64,000 nt of DNA from an uncultured Prevotellaceae bacterium (lineage in GTDB: Bacteria > Bacteroidota > Bacteroidia > Bacteroidales > Muribaculaceae): the NCBI GenBank assembly GCA_947169265.1, contig CAMVPC010000017.1:1-64000 (forward strand). The letters are read 5' to 3'. Of this stretch, positions 49,947-59,615 are shown piece after piece. A model generated the notes under the pieces. It saw only the letters and a list, made by a program, of their open reading frames with translations, was not told the DNA's origin and made no database searches. A program made the translations under genes and the position numbers. Within the stretch, counting starts at the first letter, position 1; every line of letters starts with the position of its first letter.

Positions 49947-49957
49947 ACATCGTTACT

Positions 49958-50536
49958 ATGGAAAACACAAGCCAATTTTATGACCTCACGCCACTGCAAA
50001 TGGTGGCCCTCGCGCGCGAACTGCTTCTTTTGCAGCCGGCCATGAGCGACTGCACCATCACGCGTACCGACGGTATCGACCTCGATGCCCTGCTCACCAA
50101 GCACCTCGACAGCTGGTATGCCCGGTTGTTGCTCACCGCGCCCGCCGAATGGCTTCCCGTGGAGGACGTGGCGGCGCAGGTTACGCTCACCATCGACGCC
50201 GACGACGTGGTGACGGCTGTGCCGCCGCCTCACTGCGTGCGCCCCGTGGAATGGCGTCTCGAGGGATGGGAGCGCGGCGTCACCACGTTCTTGAGTCCCG
50301 ATGACCATGCGGCGCGCTTGCAACTCAACCCGTGGACGCGCGCCGGCGTCGCCTCGCCCGCTGCCATCGACATGGGCGACAGGTTGCTGCTCTTCGGGGC
50401 GCCCCACGGGCAGGAGAGCACATTGGTCACGGCACGTTGCGTGGTACGCCCCATCGACGGCAACTATCGTTTCCACCGCGCCGCCCTTGAGGACCTCACG
50501 TCCGTGCTTAGCGCCGCTAAATTGTTCAATTTTTAA
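49958..50536 (+). CDS. Unknown protein, first gene of a lysozyme-like pair
   Basis: A protein of 210 residues without signal peptide or membrane helix. It opens MENTSQFYDLTPLQMVALARELL. The middle is beta-rich and Trp-containing (RPVEWRLEGWERGVTTFLSPDDHAARLQLNPWTR), and the end is LTSVLSAAKLFNF. I do not recognise the family. Its position before a GH108 lysozyme gene and its promoter, shared with a portal-like gene, suggest a phage-derived structural protein. The ATG at 49958 was preferred because it follows the leader. Confidence 0.65.
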   Translation: MENTSQFYDLTPLQMVALARELLLLQPAMSDCTITRTDGIDLDALLTKHLDSWYARLLLTAPAEWLPVEDVAAQVTLTIDADDVVTAVPPPHCVRPVEWRLEGWERGVTTFLSPDDHAARLQLNPWTRAGVASPAAIDMGDRLLLFGAPHGQESTLVTARCVVRPIDGNYRFHRAALEDLTSVLSAAKLFNF

Positions 50537-50548
50537 CCCGTCGGGACT

Positions 50549-51139
50549 ATGGCAAATTTTGATGTAATCATTCCTTTTTTTCTCAAGTGGGAAGCCGGGC
50601 TGACCAAGGCGGCGCTCAACTTGCCGCTCGAGCAGATGTTCAGGCTGGCGCGCGAAACCGGCTACGGCAACGACCCGGCCGACACTGGTGGCGCCACCAT
50701 GTGCGGCGTGACAATCGCCACTTATCGTTCTTATTGCAAGCGAAAAGGGCTGCCTGTGCCGGGCATTGATGAGTTGAAAGCTATCCCTTACGCCCGGTGG
50801 CGCCAGCTGGCCAAGGAGATGTTTTGGGACCGGTGGCAGGCCGACCGCATCACTTCGCAACCCGTGGCCAACATTCTCGTCGACTGGGTGTGGGCGAGCG
50901 GTAAGTATGGCATCACCCTGCCGCAAAAGTTGCTCGGTGTCGAGGCCGACGGCATCGTGGGGCCGGTGACGCTGGCGGCCCTCAACGGCAGCGAGCCGCG
51001 CGCGCTGTTTGCCCGGCTGTGGCAGGCGCGTGCGGCTTACATCGAAGCGATTTGCGCCCGCCGCCCCGCTAACAGGAAGTTCCGTCGAGGGTGGCTCAAC
51101 CGCCTGCGCGGCATCACTTACGACCGCCTGGTGCTGTGA
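50549..51139 (+). CDS. GH108-type N-acetylmuramidase (phage-lysin-like) with PG-binding domain
   Basis: A protein of 196 residues without signal peptide. The N-terminal GH108 domain has catalytic glutamate candidate E15 in FFLKWEAG, then ETGYGNDPADTGGATMCGVTI; a 15-residue insertion separates the two blocks. The C-terminal PG_binding_3 region has LGVEADGIVGPVTLAALNG. The family includes phage endolysins and secretion-activating proteins. Lack of an export signal means another factor must deliver it. It is 12 bp downstream of the 210-residue gene. Confidence 0.85.
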   Translation: MANFDVIIPFFLKWEAGLTKAALNLPLEQMFRLARETGYGNDPADTGGATMCGVTIATYRSYCKRKGLPVPGIDELKAIPYARWRQLAKEMFWDRWQADRITSQPVANILVDWVWASGKYGITLPQKLLGVEADGIVGPVTLAALNGSEPRALFARLWQARAAYIEAICARRPANRKFRRGWLNRLRGITYDRLVL

Positions 51140-51189
51140 GGGTCTGTCGCAGGCTTTAGGGAGCGATTGGGGTGGTGGTGGCGCGAAAA

Positions 51190-51222
51190 TTTGCGGGAAA
51201 GCCGAAAAAAGCGTAACTTTGT
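51190..51222 (+). promoter_or_regulatory. Promoter of ettA
   Basis: TTTG (51190-51193), exactly 20 bp and TAACTTTGT (51214-51222), 25 bp upstream of the ATG. Confidence 0.8.
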
Positions 51223-51247
51223 CTATTCACTTCAAAAAACAACGAAT

Positions 51248-52942
<1,695 letters not shown>

Positions 52943-52961
52943 CGTCCGCTCACTTTTTTTC

Positions 52962-53029
52962 AATGCGAATTTCACGAATTGTTTTTCAGTCCATTGCCAT
53001 GGCTGATTTAAATTCGCGAAATTCGCATT
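52962..53029. repeat. Inverted repeat of 19 bp after ettA
   Basis: AATGCGAATTTCACGAATT (52962-52980) pairs with AATTCGCGAAATTCGCATT (53011-53029) with one mismatch, across 30 bp. It may be the ettA terminator or a dispersed palindrome. The rest of 52943-53085 shows CGCGAAAATCGCG-type runs and no gene. Confidence 0.7.
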
Positions 53030-53085
53030 AAATATATCGCGAAAATCGCGAAAATAGCCGGCGGTTGCCGTTTATGTGGCGATTG

Positions 53086-53119
53086 TTTTGGCCGGGTCGC
53101 GAAAAATCGCTAACTTTGC
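53086..53119 (+). promoter_or_regulatory. Promoter of the micro-ORF / 53447 operon
   Basis: TTTTG (53086-53090), exactly 20 bp and TAACTTTGC (53111-53119). Confidence 0.75.
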
Positions 53120-53124
53120 GGCGC

Positions 53125-53293
53125 AATTCCCGGTAGGCGGGAGCGCAATCGTTCTTTAGTTTTTAGAAGCATCAAGAGACGGCCGTCGAGCCGCCCCAAC
53201 CGAGCAGTCATAAACGCCACGGTGGGAAAATGATGCGAATTATTGATTGGGCGATATTCACCTTATTTATTAATCAAATAATTAAAATTGTTT
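53125..53293 (+). other. Long leader with possible structure
   Basis: About 165 nt separate the predicted start point from the micro-ORF. The self-complementary pieces are TCCCGGTAGGCGGGA, the palindrome GACGGCCGTC, and a GGCCG/CGGCT pairing. It does not match a riboswitch class I can name. The last 50 nt are AT-rich. Confidence 0.4.
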
Positions 53294-53434
53294 ATGAGAA
53301 ATCAACTTGACATTTTTGTGACTCTTCATGACGTGGTGGCCCGCGAGGTTGCCGCGAGTAGTGTTTTTGTGACGTGCCGCGCGCTGGCCGCGGCTGTCGC
53401 GAGTGTGTTAACCATCGGTTTATTAACCTTTTAA
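53294..53434 (+). CDS. 46-residue hydrophobic micro-ORF
   Basis: An ATG-to-TAA frame that lies between a consensus promoter and the 53447 gene. It begins MRNQLDIFVTLHDVVAREV and ends ALAAAVASVLTIGLLTF, so the C-terminal half could be one membrane helix. It lies 12 bp upstream of the next start. It is a candidate small membrane protein or a leader peptide. There is no homology evidence. Confidence 0.45.
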   Translation: MRNQLDIFVTLHDVVAREVAASSVFVTCRALAAAVASVLTIGLLTF

Positions 53435-53446
53435 ATTATTGAAGCC

Positions 53447-54169
53447 ATGATGAAGATTTCAACCCCCCGCCACTTCTTTTTCACTAACGAGGAAATCGCC
53501 CGCCACCCCAAGGGTAAAATCACCCTTGTTGACGGCACCGAACTCACCTGCCATGCCGTCGCTTCGCGTGAGGGTCTCACCGCCGAGGCCGGCGGCCTGC
53601 GTGTCGACACCGATGTGGCTCAGGGCGGCCGTGAGCGCTCGACCGATTGGGACGCCGTGGCGCGACTCTTTCGCGAGAACGCCTTCTTCCTCTTTGCCCA
53701 TCGCGAGCGCATCTTGAACGACAGCCGCATGTTCCTCGCTCCGGTGCGTTTCCCTAACAACCTGATGCTCACCGGAGCACAAAACATGGAGTTCCCCACG
53801 TTGGGCGTTTACATCGAGTGGTGGAAACATCACGCCGACACCCTCGTGGCCGATGACGAAGGCTACCCGGCACGCGTCTATTGCCTGTGCGGCTCCCCAC
53901 TGAGCGGACAAAACCACAGTGCCGCCGTGCGCGCCGACGGCACGCGTGTCACCGTTGAGCTCACCCCATTCATCGACCGCTGGAAGCCTTTCACGCAAAT
54001 CAACACCCGCTATCGCGCCGCGAAGTGGCTCTACGAGGCTTACACGCTTCGGCAAGTGGTCGACAGGCTGCGCCATGAGCCCGTCATTCCCCCGAAACCT
54101 GCCGCTCCCGTCGCCCCTGACGACTCCGTCGGCCCTATCGCCAGGATTGGCGACCACCTCTTCTTTTGA
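53447..54169 (+). CDS. Unknown soluble protein
   Basis: A protein of 240 residues with no signal peptide. It has an N-terminal segment RHFFFTNEEIARHPKGKITLVDGTELTCH, a helical middle FRENAFFLFAHRERILNDSRMFLAPVRFPNN, a conserved-looking core (VYCLCGSPLSGQNHSAAVRADGT, FIDRWKPFTQINTRYRAAKWLYEAYTLRQVVD), and a Pro-rich link before DHLFF. Bacteroidales proteins with a GSPLSG...F...W..F...N.RY pattern exist without assigned function. The second ATG (53450) could also be the start. Confidence 0.7.
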   Translation: MMKISTPRHFFFTNEEIARHPKGKITLVDGTELTCHAVASREGLTAEAGGLRVDTDVAQGGRERSTDWDAVARLFRENAFFLFAHRERILNDSRMFLAPVRFPNNLMLTGAQNMEFPTLGVYIEWWKHHADTLVADDEGYPARVYCLCGSPLSGQNHSAAVRADGTRVTVELTPFIDRWKPFTQINTRYRAAKWLYEAYTLRQVVDRLRHEPVIPPKPAAPVAPDDSVGPIARIGDHLFF

Positions 54170-54193
54170 GATGTCGCTGTCGTTGCTTTTTTC

Positions 54194-54598
54194 GGGTCAC
54201 CCGCAAAACCTTGTGTATTACAGATACCTATTGTGATGTGAAAAGCACGGGAATCAGGAGCGTCGAGTTCACGCTGACCATGAAAGAGAAGGCCACCCGA
54301 AGGGTCATTCCTTGAGTAACCCCGGTGAAACAGTAGCCCCGCCAGGGGCGGCAGATTGTAGGCAGGGGTGTAGCGCGCCAGCGCGAACCCCCTGTAATCA
54401 TCGCATCTCGTACACAATAGCCCCGTTAGGGGCGACAGAATCACTATCCAAAATGTGTCGCCCCGAATGGGGCTAATTTTAAGTGGGAAATGCCTATCAC
54501 AGGGGTTTCGCGCTGTCGCGCTGCACCCCTGCCTAAAAAGTGTCGCCCCTGCCGGGGCTAATACTAGTATAACGAACACAGGGTTTTGCGGGTGCCCC
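54194..54598. mobile_element. MITE-like palindromic element
   Basis: The terminal inverted repeats are GGGTCACCCGCAAAACCTTGTG (54194-54215; quoted as GGGTCACCCGC and AAAACCTTGTG) and its complement at 54577-54598, with 20 of 22 bases matching. Inside, hairpins with TAGCCCCG/GGGGCGACA-type stems at 54332-54352 and 54418-54437 are mirrored at 54456-54475 and 54541-54560. Two longer CAGGGGTG...ACCCCTG hairpins are at 54363-54394 and 54499-54534. It encodes no protein. Such palindromic units are dispersed in Bacteroidetes genomes. The stretch 54170-54193 is the tail of the preceding gene region. Confidence 0.75.
54291..54327. repeat. Dispersed palindromic repeat, copy 2
   Basis: This is the counterpart of 34071-34114 in inverted orientation, within the left part of the MITE-like element. 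The shared parts are GGCCACCCGAAGGGT, CTTGAGTA and the flanking GACCATG. Confidence 0.6.
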
Positions 54599-54916
54599 CT
54601 TTTTTCCCTATACCACAGGCACTTCCCCCGGTGCCTGTGGTATCTTTGCTCGGCACATCCCAGTGGTTGATGGGTGTTTAGATTGTCGCTTGATCATCGT
54701 GAAGGTATGCGAAATCGTGCGAAATTTCACCGCTTGGGCCGGTGTGCTTGAAAAATATTTTCAATTTCGAGAAAAATTCACTACCTTTGTATCGCATGGT
54801 TGGGCTCCTTTTGCCGTTTTCTTTTTTTAATCGCAAAGTTGCTGAAAACAGCGACTGTTCGAGGCCAACTAACCTTTTATACTTTATTTAGAAATTATTA
54901 ATTCAATAGAAAGAAT
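54599..54916 (+). promoter_or_regulatory. Upstream region of the LRR-dockerin gene
   Basis: No gene is visible. A -7 element TACCTTTGT lies at 54782-54790 without a good -33 box, giving a leader of about 120 nt that is AT-rich. A short CAGGCACTTCCCCCGGTGCCTG hairpin (54616 onwards) could be a terminator for the upstream element. Confidence 0.45.
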
Positions 54917-57553
54917 ATGAAGAACGTTTATCTACTTTTCATCGCACTGATAATGGCCTTCGCGGGCCGGGCCGCCACCAACTATGGTTTCAAGGTGGGA
55001 GGCGTGGACGTCAATAGCGACAATTACAGCAACGTGACCGGCGAAAATATCAAAGCCAATGACACAAGCAAACCGTTCTCGGTGGTGTATAACCCCAATA
55101 CTAATGTGCTCACCATCACCAACGTGTATATTAAACGCACCGGCACCGACAACCGCGCGCTCTTCAATCAGAGCTGCACGGGGCTCAAGGTGGTGTTTGT
55201 GGGCGATAACTATTTCAAGGCTGTTAATGCCTCGGCGCTGCGCGCCAATGTGAACACCACGCTTTCCAGTCCTAACGGCAAGTTGCAGGTAGCGGGCGAC
55301 AAAGAAAACGCCATTTATATCGCCAACGGCTGCACGCTCACCATTGATGATTGTGAAATCGAGGCCGACTGCTATTACGAAGGCTCAAGCTCTACCATCG
55401 AGGGGAACAAAGGCACCGAGAAAATCATCATCAAGAATTCGTATTTTTACGCGTTTAATCAAAACAACGATTACTACGCTATTCGCGACATTGGCTCTAT
55501 CAACGTCACCAGCTCTTATTTTGTCGCAATCAATGCCATTAGTCAGGCTTCAGCGTTCAAGAACGTGAAGGGTTTCACCATCTCGAGCGATATGCAGATG
55601 CTTGGTGGCACGCAATACAATGCATCGAGCTATTCCACTACACCTTCCACAGGGATTCGCGCCTCGGTGGCAGTGCCCATTGATGCCGCCCATTTCCCCG
55701 ACGCCACTTTCCGCGCCTATGTCGACAGCAAAGAAGTAACGGACGACAACATACTCGCCTTGCCGGTGAAGAGTGAGCTCGGAGAAATTTATGCCGACGG
55801 GTATGTCTCCGTTAGCCTTTATAATAAAGGCATCACCAGCCTCAAGGGCATCGAATACTTGACCGGGTTGACTTCCCTCGACTGCTCAAGCAACAGCTTG
55901 ACCACGCTCGACCTCACCAAAAACACGGAATTGACCACGCTTGATGTGGGCAATAACCGGCTAACATCACTCAACTTGAGCAAGAACACGGCACTCACAA
56001 CATTAGGGTGCTACAACAACCAACTCACCACACTGAACCTGAGCAACCACAAAGCGCTGAATACGTTAGATTGCGACTACAACCAACTGACGACTCTCAC
56101 CCTGCCCACCACTACCACATTGCTTTTTAATATAAGTTGTGTAAGCAATAAGCTCTCTTCGCTTTCCCTCTCGGGCTGCTTGGCGCTGCGAACGCTGAAT
56201 TGCAATAGCAACAACCTCACGTCGCTGGCCGGAATACCAAGCTCCATCATGGAAGTGGATGTCACGAACAATAAGTTCACCACACTCACTATCACCGGCA
56301 AGCCTAACTTGACGAAGCTCAATGTGAGCAGCAATCCCTCGCTCACCCAGCTGGATTGCCACGGTAACAGTCTTAGTTCGCTTAACATCTGGGGGTGCAC
56401 GGCCCTCTCGACGTTGAACTGCAGCCAGAATAAACTCACGTCGCTAACCAATGTCCCCGACAACATCACCGAAGTGCTCGCCGGCAACAACTACCTCTCC
56501 TCGCTCACCCTCGCCGGCTATTCAAAATTGACGAAGCTCGATGTGAGCAACAACACCCAGTTGCAAAAGCTCGATTGTAGTGTTAACGCACTCACCACAA
56601 TGAACATCTCGGGCTGCGCGGCGCTCAAAACGCTCATGTGTGGCGGCAACCAACTCACCACCCTGTCCACGCTGCCTCCCAGCCTGTCCATCCTGTCGTG
56701 TGACAACAACCTGCTCTCCTCGTTGCCCTCCACCTTGCCCTCCACCTTGACCAGCTTGTCGTGCAACAATAACACTATCTCCACATTGCCCACGTTACCC
56801 GCCGCTATTGTCGAACTGTATGCCGCCGGTAATGATTTTACCACGCTCTCCATCACTGGCAAGACGAACTTGAGGACACTCAATTTGAATGGCAACCCCT
56901 TGCTTACCAAACTCGAATGTTACGATAACGCGCTCACGAGCCTTAATGTGAGTGCTTGCTCGCATTTGAAGAATCTTTTCTGCGACGGCAACCAGCTCAC
57001 CTCGCTCAGCAACTTGCCTGCCGGCCTCGTCTACCTGAAGTGCAACAACAACCAGCTCACTACCCTTTCGGTTGATGGTTTGTCAAATCTCGAAACGCTC
57101 TCATGCGAGAGCAACAAGCTGTCGGAGCTCTCGGTGAGCGGATGCGACAAGTTGAGCACAATCAATTGCCACTTGAACAAAATCAAGGGCACCGGGATGA
57201 CCACACTGGTAAATAGCTTGCGCACCATTCCGGCGGGGGATCACGGCACGTTCAAGGTGGTAGCTGAGGACTATTCGGCCGAGGTCAACGAAATCACTAA
57301 TGAGCAGGTGAACGTGGCACGCGGCAAGAATTGGTTGCCTTACAAGCTGCTGAACGGCGCGTGGGTTGAAATCAAGGGCACCGGCCTGCAGGGCGACGTG
57401 AATGGCGACGGCTCGGTCAATGGTGCCGATGTGACGGCCCTCTATGGGTATCTGCTTGACAACAAAGCGGTTGTCGGCAATCCCGATGTGAGCGGTGACG
57501 GCTCGGTGAGCGGCGCCGACGTGACGGCCCTCTACAACCTGCTTCTCAAGTAA
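54917..57553 (+). CDS. Secreted leucine-rich-repeat protein with C-terminal dockerin-like pair
   Basis: A protein of 878 residues with signal peptide (about 1-20). The first 250 or so residues look like a beta-helix with Asn/Ser/Thr-rich turns. FPDATFRAYVDSKEV opens the LRR region: about 25 short repeats of the form LTSLDCSSNSLTTLDLTKN, with some internalin-like spacing of 20-21 residues. The C-terminus carries two calcium loops, DVNGDGSVNGADVTALYGYLL and DVSGDGSVSGADVTALYNLLL. These are nearly the same as the N-terminal pair of the 1353-residue protein. It is probably cell-surface or secreted and ligand-binding. No catalytic motif was found. Confidence 0.85.
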   Translation: MKNVYLLFIALIMAFAGRAATNYGFKVGGVDVNSDNYSNVTGENIKANDTSKPFSVVYNPNTNVLTITNVYIKRTGTDNRALFNQSCTGLKVVFVGDNYFKAVNASALRANVNTTLSSPNGKLQVAGDKENAIYIANGCTLTIDDCEIEADCYYEGSSSTIEGNKGTEKIIIKNSYFYAFNQNNDYYAIRDIGSINVTSSYFVAINAISQASAFKNVKGFTISSDMQMLGGTQYNASSYSTTPSTGIRASVAVPIDAAHFPDATFRAYVDSKEVTDDNILALPVKSELGEIYADGYVSVSLYNKGITSLKGIEYLTGLTSLDCSSNSLTTLDLTKNTELTTLDVGNNRLTSLNLSKNTALTTLGCYNNQLTTLNLSNHKALNTLDCDYNQLTTLTLPTTTTLLFNISCVSNKLSSLSLSGCLALRTLNCNSNNLTSLAGIPSSIMEVDVTNNKFTTLTITGKPNLTKLNVSSNPSLTQLDCHGNSLSSLNIWGCTALSTLNCSQNKLTSLTNVPDNITEVLAGNNYLSSLTLAGYSKLTKLDVSNNTQLQKLDCSVNALTTMNISGCAALKTLMCGGNQLTTLSTLPPSLSILSCDNNLLSSLPSTLPSTLTSLSCNNNTISTLPTLPAAIVELYAAGNDFTTLSITGKTNLRTLNLNGNPLLTKLECYDNALTSLNVSACSHLKNLFCDGNQLTSLSNLPAGLVYLKCNNNQLTTLSVDGLSNLETLSCESNKLSELSVSGCDKLSTINCHLNKIKGTGMTTLVNSLRTIPAGDHGTFKVVAEDYSAEVNEITNEQVNVARGKNWLPYKLLNGAWVEIKGTGLQGDVNGDGSVNGADVTALYGYLLDNKAVVGNPDVSGDGSVSGADVTALYNLLLK

Positions 57554-57586
57554 AACATCAGTGTAACGTGAAAAAAACTTTACACG

Positions 57587-58273
57587 ATGCGAGCTACAGT
57601 GGAATTTGTCGAACGAAAGTTTGACGAGTTTAACCGGTTGTGTTTCGGCGGACGGCTTGAGCCGTTGCCCGTTAAGTTGAGCGACGCCAAGACGTTCATG
57701 GGCAAGGTGGAATACAAGTGGCGCACTGTGGGCGGCAGGCGTGAGAAGTACGATTTCGTGATGCGCGTCAACACGCGCGTCGACCTGCCCGAGGACGAGC
57801 TCGAGGACATCATCCTGCACGAGATGATTCACTATTACCTGGGTGTGAACCGGCTCGAGGACACCGCGCCCCATGGCAAACTCTTCCTGTCGCTCATGAA
57901 CCAAATCAACGAGCGCTATGGCCGCCACATCACCGTGAGCCGCAAGTACTCGGTGGCGCAAACCGCGCAGACTGTCGGCGCCCGGCCACGCCTGCACATC
58001 GTCGCCGTGGTCGCCATGGCCGACGGCCGCGTGGGCGTCAAGGTCATTCCGCGCGTGGAGGAGCGCATCTTGAACTATTATAACGGCATGCTGTCGTGGG
58101 AACAGGTGAAAGCTATCGAGTTGTTCCTGACCAGCGACCCTTTCTTCAACAGTTTCCCCAACTCGGGCGCCCTCAAAGCGTATATCGTCGACAAGCGTGA
58201 CATCGACGCGCACCTGACCGACTCCATGCGCTTGGAGTGTGACGGCCGCACCGTGCGCGTGCCGCGAGATTAA
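57587..58273 (+). CDS. SprT-like domain protein
   Basis: A protein of 228 residues with a zinc-protease-like SprT domain. The HEXXH motif is present as HEMIHYYLGV (about residues 76-85), preceded by FDEFNRLCFGGRLEPLPVKL and RVNTRVDLPEDELEDIILHEM. The C-terminal half shows no zinc ribbon and is helical. SprT-like proteins include DNA-protein crosslink proteases; bacterial members are mostly uncharacterised. Confidence 0.85.
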   Translation: MRATVEFVERKFDEFNRLCFGGRLEPLPVKLSDAKTFMGKVEYKWRTVGGRREKYDFVMRVNTRVDLPEDELEDIILHEMIHYYLGVNRLEDTAPHGKLFLSLMNQINERYGRHITVSRKYSVAQTAQTVGARPRLHIVAVVAMADGRVGVKVIPRVEERILNYYNGMLSWEQVKAIELFLTSDPFFNSFPNSGALKAYIVDKRDIDAHLTDSMRLECDGRTVRVPRD

Positions 58274-58305
58274 GAACCATATACAAAACCAATAAAGAAC
58301 AAAAG

Positions 58306-58890
58306 ATGAAACGACTTATTCATACGATACTTGTGGCGCTTTGCGCGCTCGCTCCGGCTACCGCGACGGCGCAAACCGAACACGGCTTTAAGGCAATCAC
58401 CGTCGAGAGCGACTTTACCGACAATGGCTTCAATTGGTTCCGCCACGCCTTGCTGCTCGCCGCCGGCGACAGCCAGCGCAGCAACGCCATGACCATCGGG
58501 TGGGGCGGCATAGGCACGCTGTGGCGCAAAACGGCGGTCACGGTCTATGTGGCCGAACGGCGCTACACCAAGCGATTCATGGATAACGCGCGGTATTTCA
58601 CGGTGATGGCCTTCGACGACCGCAAGGATGAAATCCTCGAGTACATGGGCACTTACAGTGGCCGCGACGGCGACAAGGCGCGCGCGCTGAACCTGCACAC
58701 GGCCTTCACGGCCAACGGCACGCCTTACTATGTGGAGGCGGCCATGGTGCTGGAGTGCCGCACGATGTACGCCGCGCCTTTCGATCCGCGCTATTTCAAG
58801 GACGACGTGCCCAAGCAGATGTATTCCAACTTCCCCGCCGGCATCCACACCATGTATATCGGCGAGGTGGTGAACGCGTGGCGCAAATAA
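58306..58890 (+). CDS. Exported flavin-reductase-like protein
   Basis: A protein of 194 residues. A signal peptide (about 1-22, ATATAQ) precedes a flavin reductase-like split-barrel fold: NAMTIGWGGIGTLWRKTAVTVYVAERRYTKRFMDNARYFTVMAFDD, quoted here as the family core NAMTIGWGG and RRYTKRFMDN. SGRDGDKA and the terminal HTMYIGEVV also fit. Homologues in the order usually lack a signal peptide, so the export signal is unusual. Confidence 0.8.
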   Translation: MKRLIHTILVALCALAPATATAQTEHGFKAITVESDFTDNGFNWFRHALLLAAGDSQRSNAMTIGWGGIGTLWRKTAVTVYVAERRYTKRFMDNARYFTVMAFDDRKDEILEYMGTYSGRDGDKARALNLHTAFTANGTPYYVEAAMVLECRTMYAAPFDPRYFKDDVPKQMYSNFPAGIHTMYIGEVVNAWRK

Positions 58891-58918
58891 TCGGTTGAAT
58901 TGATAAAATCCATTAACT

Positions 58919-59563
58919 ATGACAACGAACAAAGATTTCACAATGCCCGTCAACGGCAAGTTTGAACTTATTGAATGGGCTAACCCCGCTGTGCTCGAAC
59001 CGGTTATCAGCCGCGACACAATGTTGCTGCACCACGGCAAGCACCTGGCCGCCTATGTCGACAACCTCAACGCCTTGTTGCGCGGCACGCCCTGGGAAGG
59101 GCTCTCGCTCGAAGAGATTGTGTGCCGTGCCCCCGAAGGACCTATCCTCAACAACGCCGGCCAAGTGCTGAACCACAACCTGTATTTCGAGCAGATGATG
59201 CTTCCCGAGTGGAACCGGGCGGGCCTGCCCGAGCCGCCTTGCGCCCTGATTGAAGCCATCAAGGAACAATTCAACTGCACGCTGGGCGACTTTATCAAGC
59301 AGTTCTCGCAAGCCGGCCTCTCGCTGTTCGGCTCGGGATGGGTGTGGCTGAGCGTCGATAGCGAGGGCAAACTCGTCATCACGCAGGAGCCCAACGCGTC
59401 GAACCCGCTGCGTCGAGGCCTCACGCCGTTGCTCACCATCGACGTGTGGGAGCACGCTTATTACCTCGACTACCAAAATCGCCGCGCCGAGTATCTCGAG
59501 AAAATTTGGCAAGCCATCTATTGGGACGCCCCCGACCGCCGCTACCGCGCCGCCCGGCGATAA
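58919..59563 (+). CDS. sodB: Iron/manganese superoxide dismutase
   Basis: A protein of 214 residues. Metal ligands fit the family: the first His in LLHHGKHLAAYVDN, the second in QVLNHNLYFEQM, and D-x-x-x-H in TIDVWEHAYYLDYQNRRAEYLEKIW. The usual HHxKHH has Leu at its last position here. GSGWVWLSVD is the second conserved block. Metal preference cannot be decided with confidence. There is no export signal. Confidence 0.92.
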   Translation: MTTNKDFTMPVNGKFELIEWANPAVLEPVISRDTMLLHHGKHLAAYVDNLNALLRGTPWEGLSLEEIVCRAPEGPILNNAGQVLNHNLYFEQMMLPEWNRAGLPEPPCALIEAIKEQFNCTLGDFIKQFSQAGLSLFGSGWVWLSVDSEGKLVITQEPNASNPLRRGLTPLLTIDVWEHAYYLDYQNRRAEYLEKIWQAIYWDAPDRRYRAARR

Positions 59564-59567
59564 AAAA

Positions 59568-59592
59568 GCCCCGACTCGTTTGAGGCGTGGGC
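59568..59592. terminator. Weak hairpin between sodB and the DUF1573 gene
   Basis: GCCC pairs with GGGC, and an inner CTC/GAG stem is interrupted by a bulge and a mismatch. It follows an A-run and lies between convergent genes. Confidence 0.4.
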
Positions 59593-59615
59593 GTTAAGGT
59601 TCTGCCGGCATCGGC

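Noticed and set aside
49577-51139. Intact prophage
   Set aside because: Only a GH108 enzyme and one unknown gene are present, with no integrase, capsid, terminase or tail genes; the portal-like gene is 24 kb away.
53125-53293. Known riboswitch (cobalamin or other) in the leader
   Set aside because: Short pieces such as GCCAC and GGTGGGAAAA recall parts of known classes, but the ordered core motifs are absent.
54332-54560. Possible CRISPR array
   Set aside because: Repeated units are self-complementary, mirrored and unevenly spaced, and no cas gene is nearby; they fit a palindromic element.
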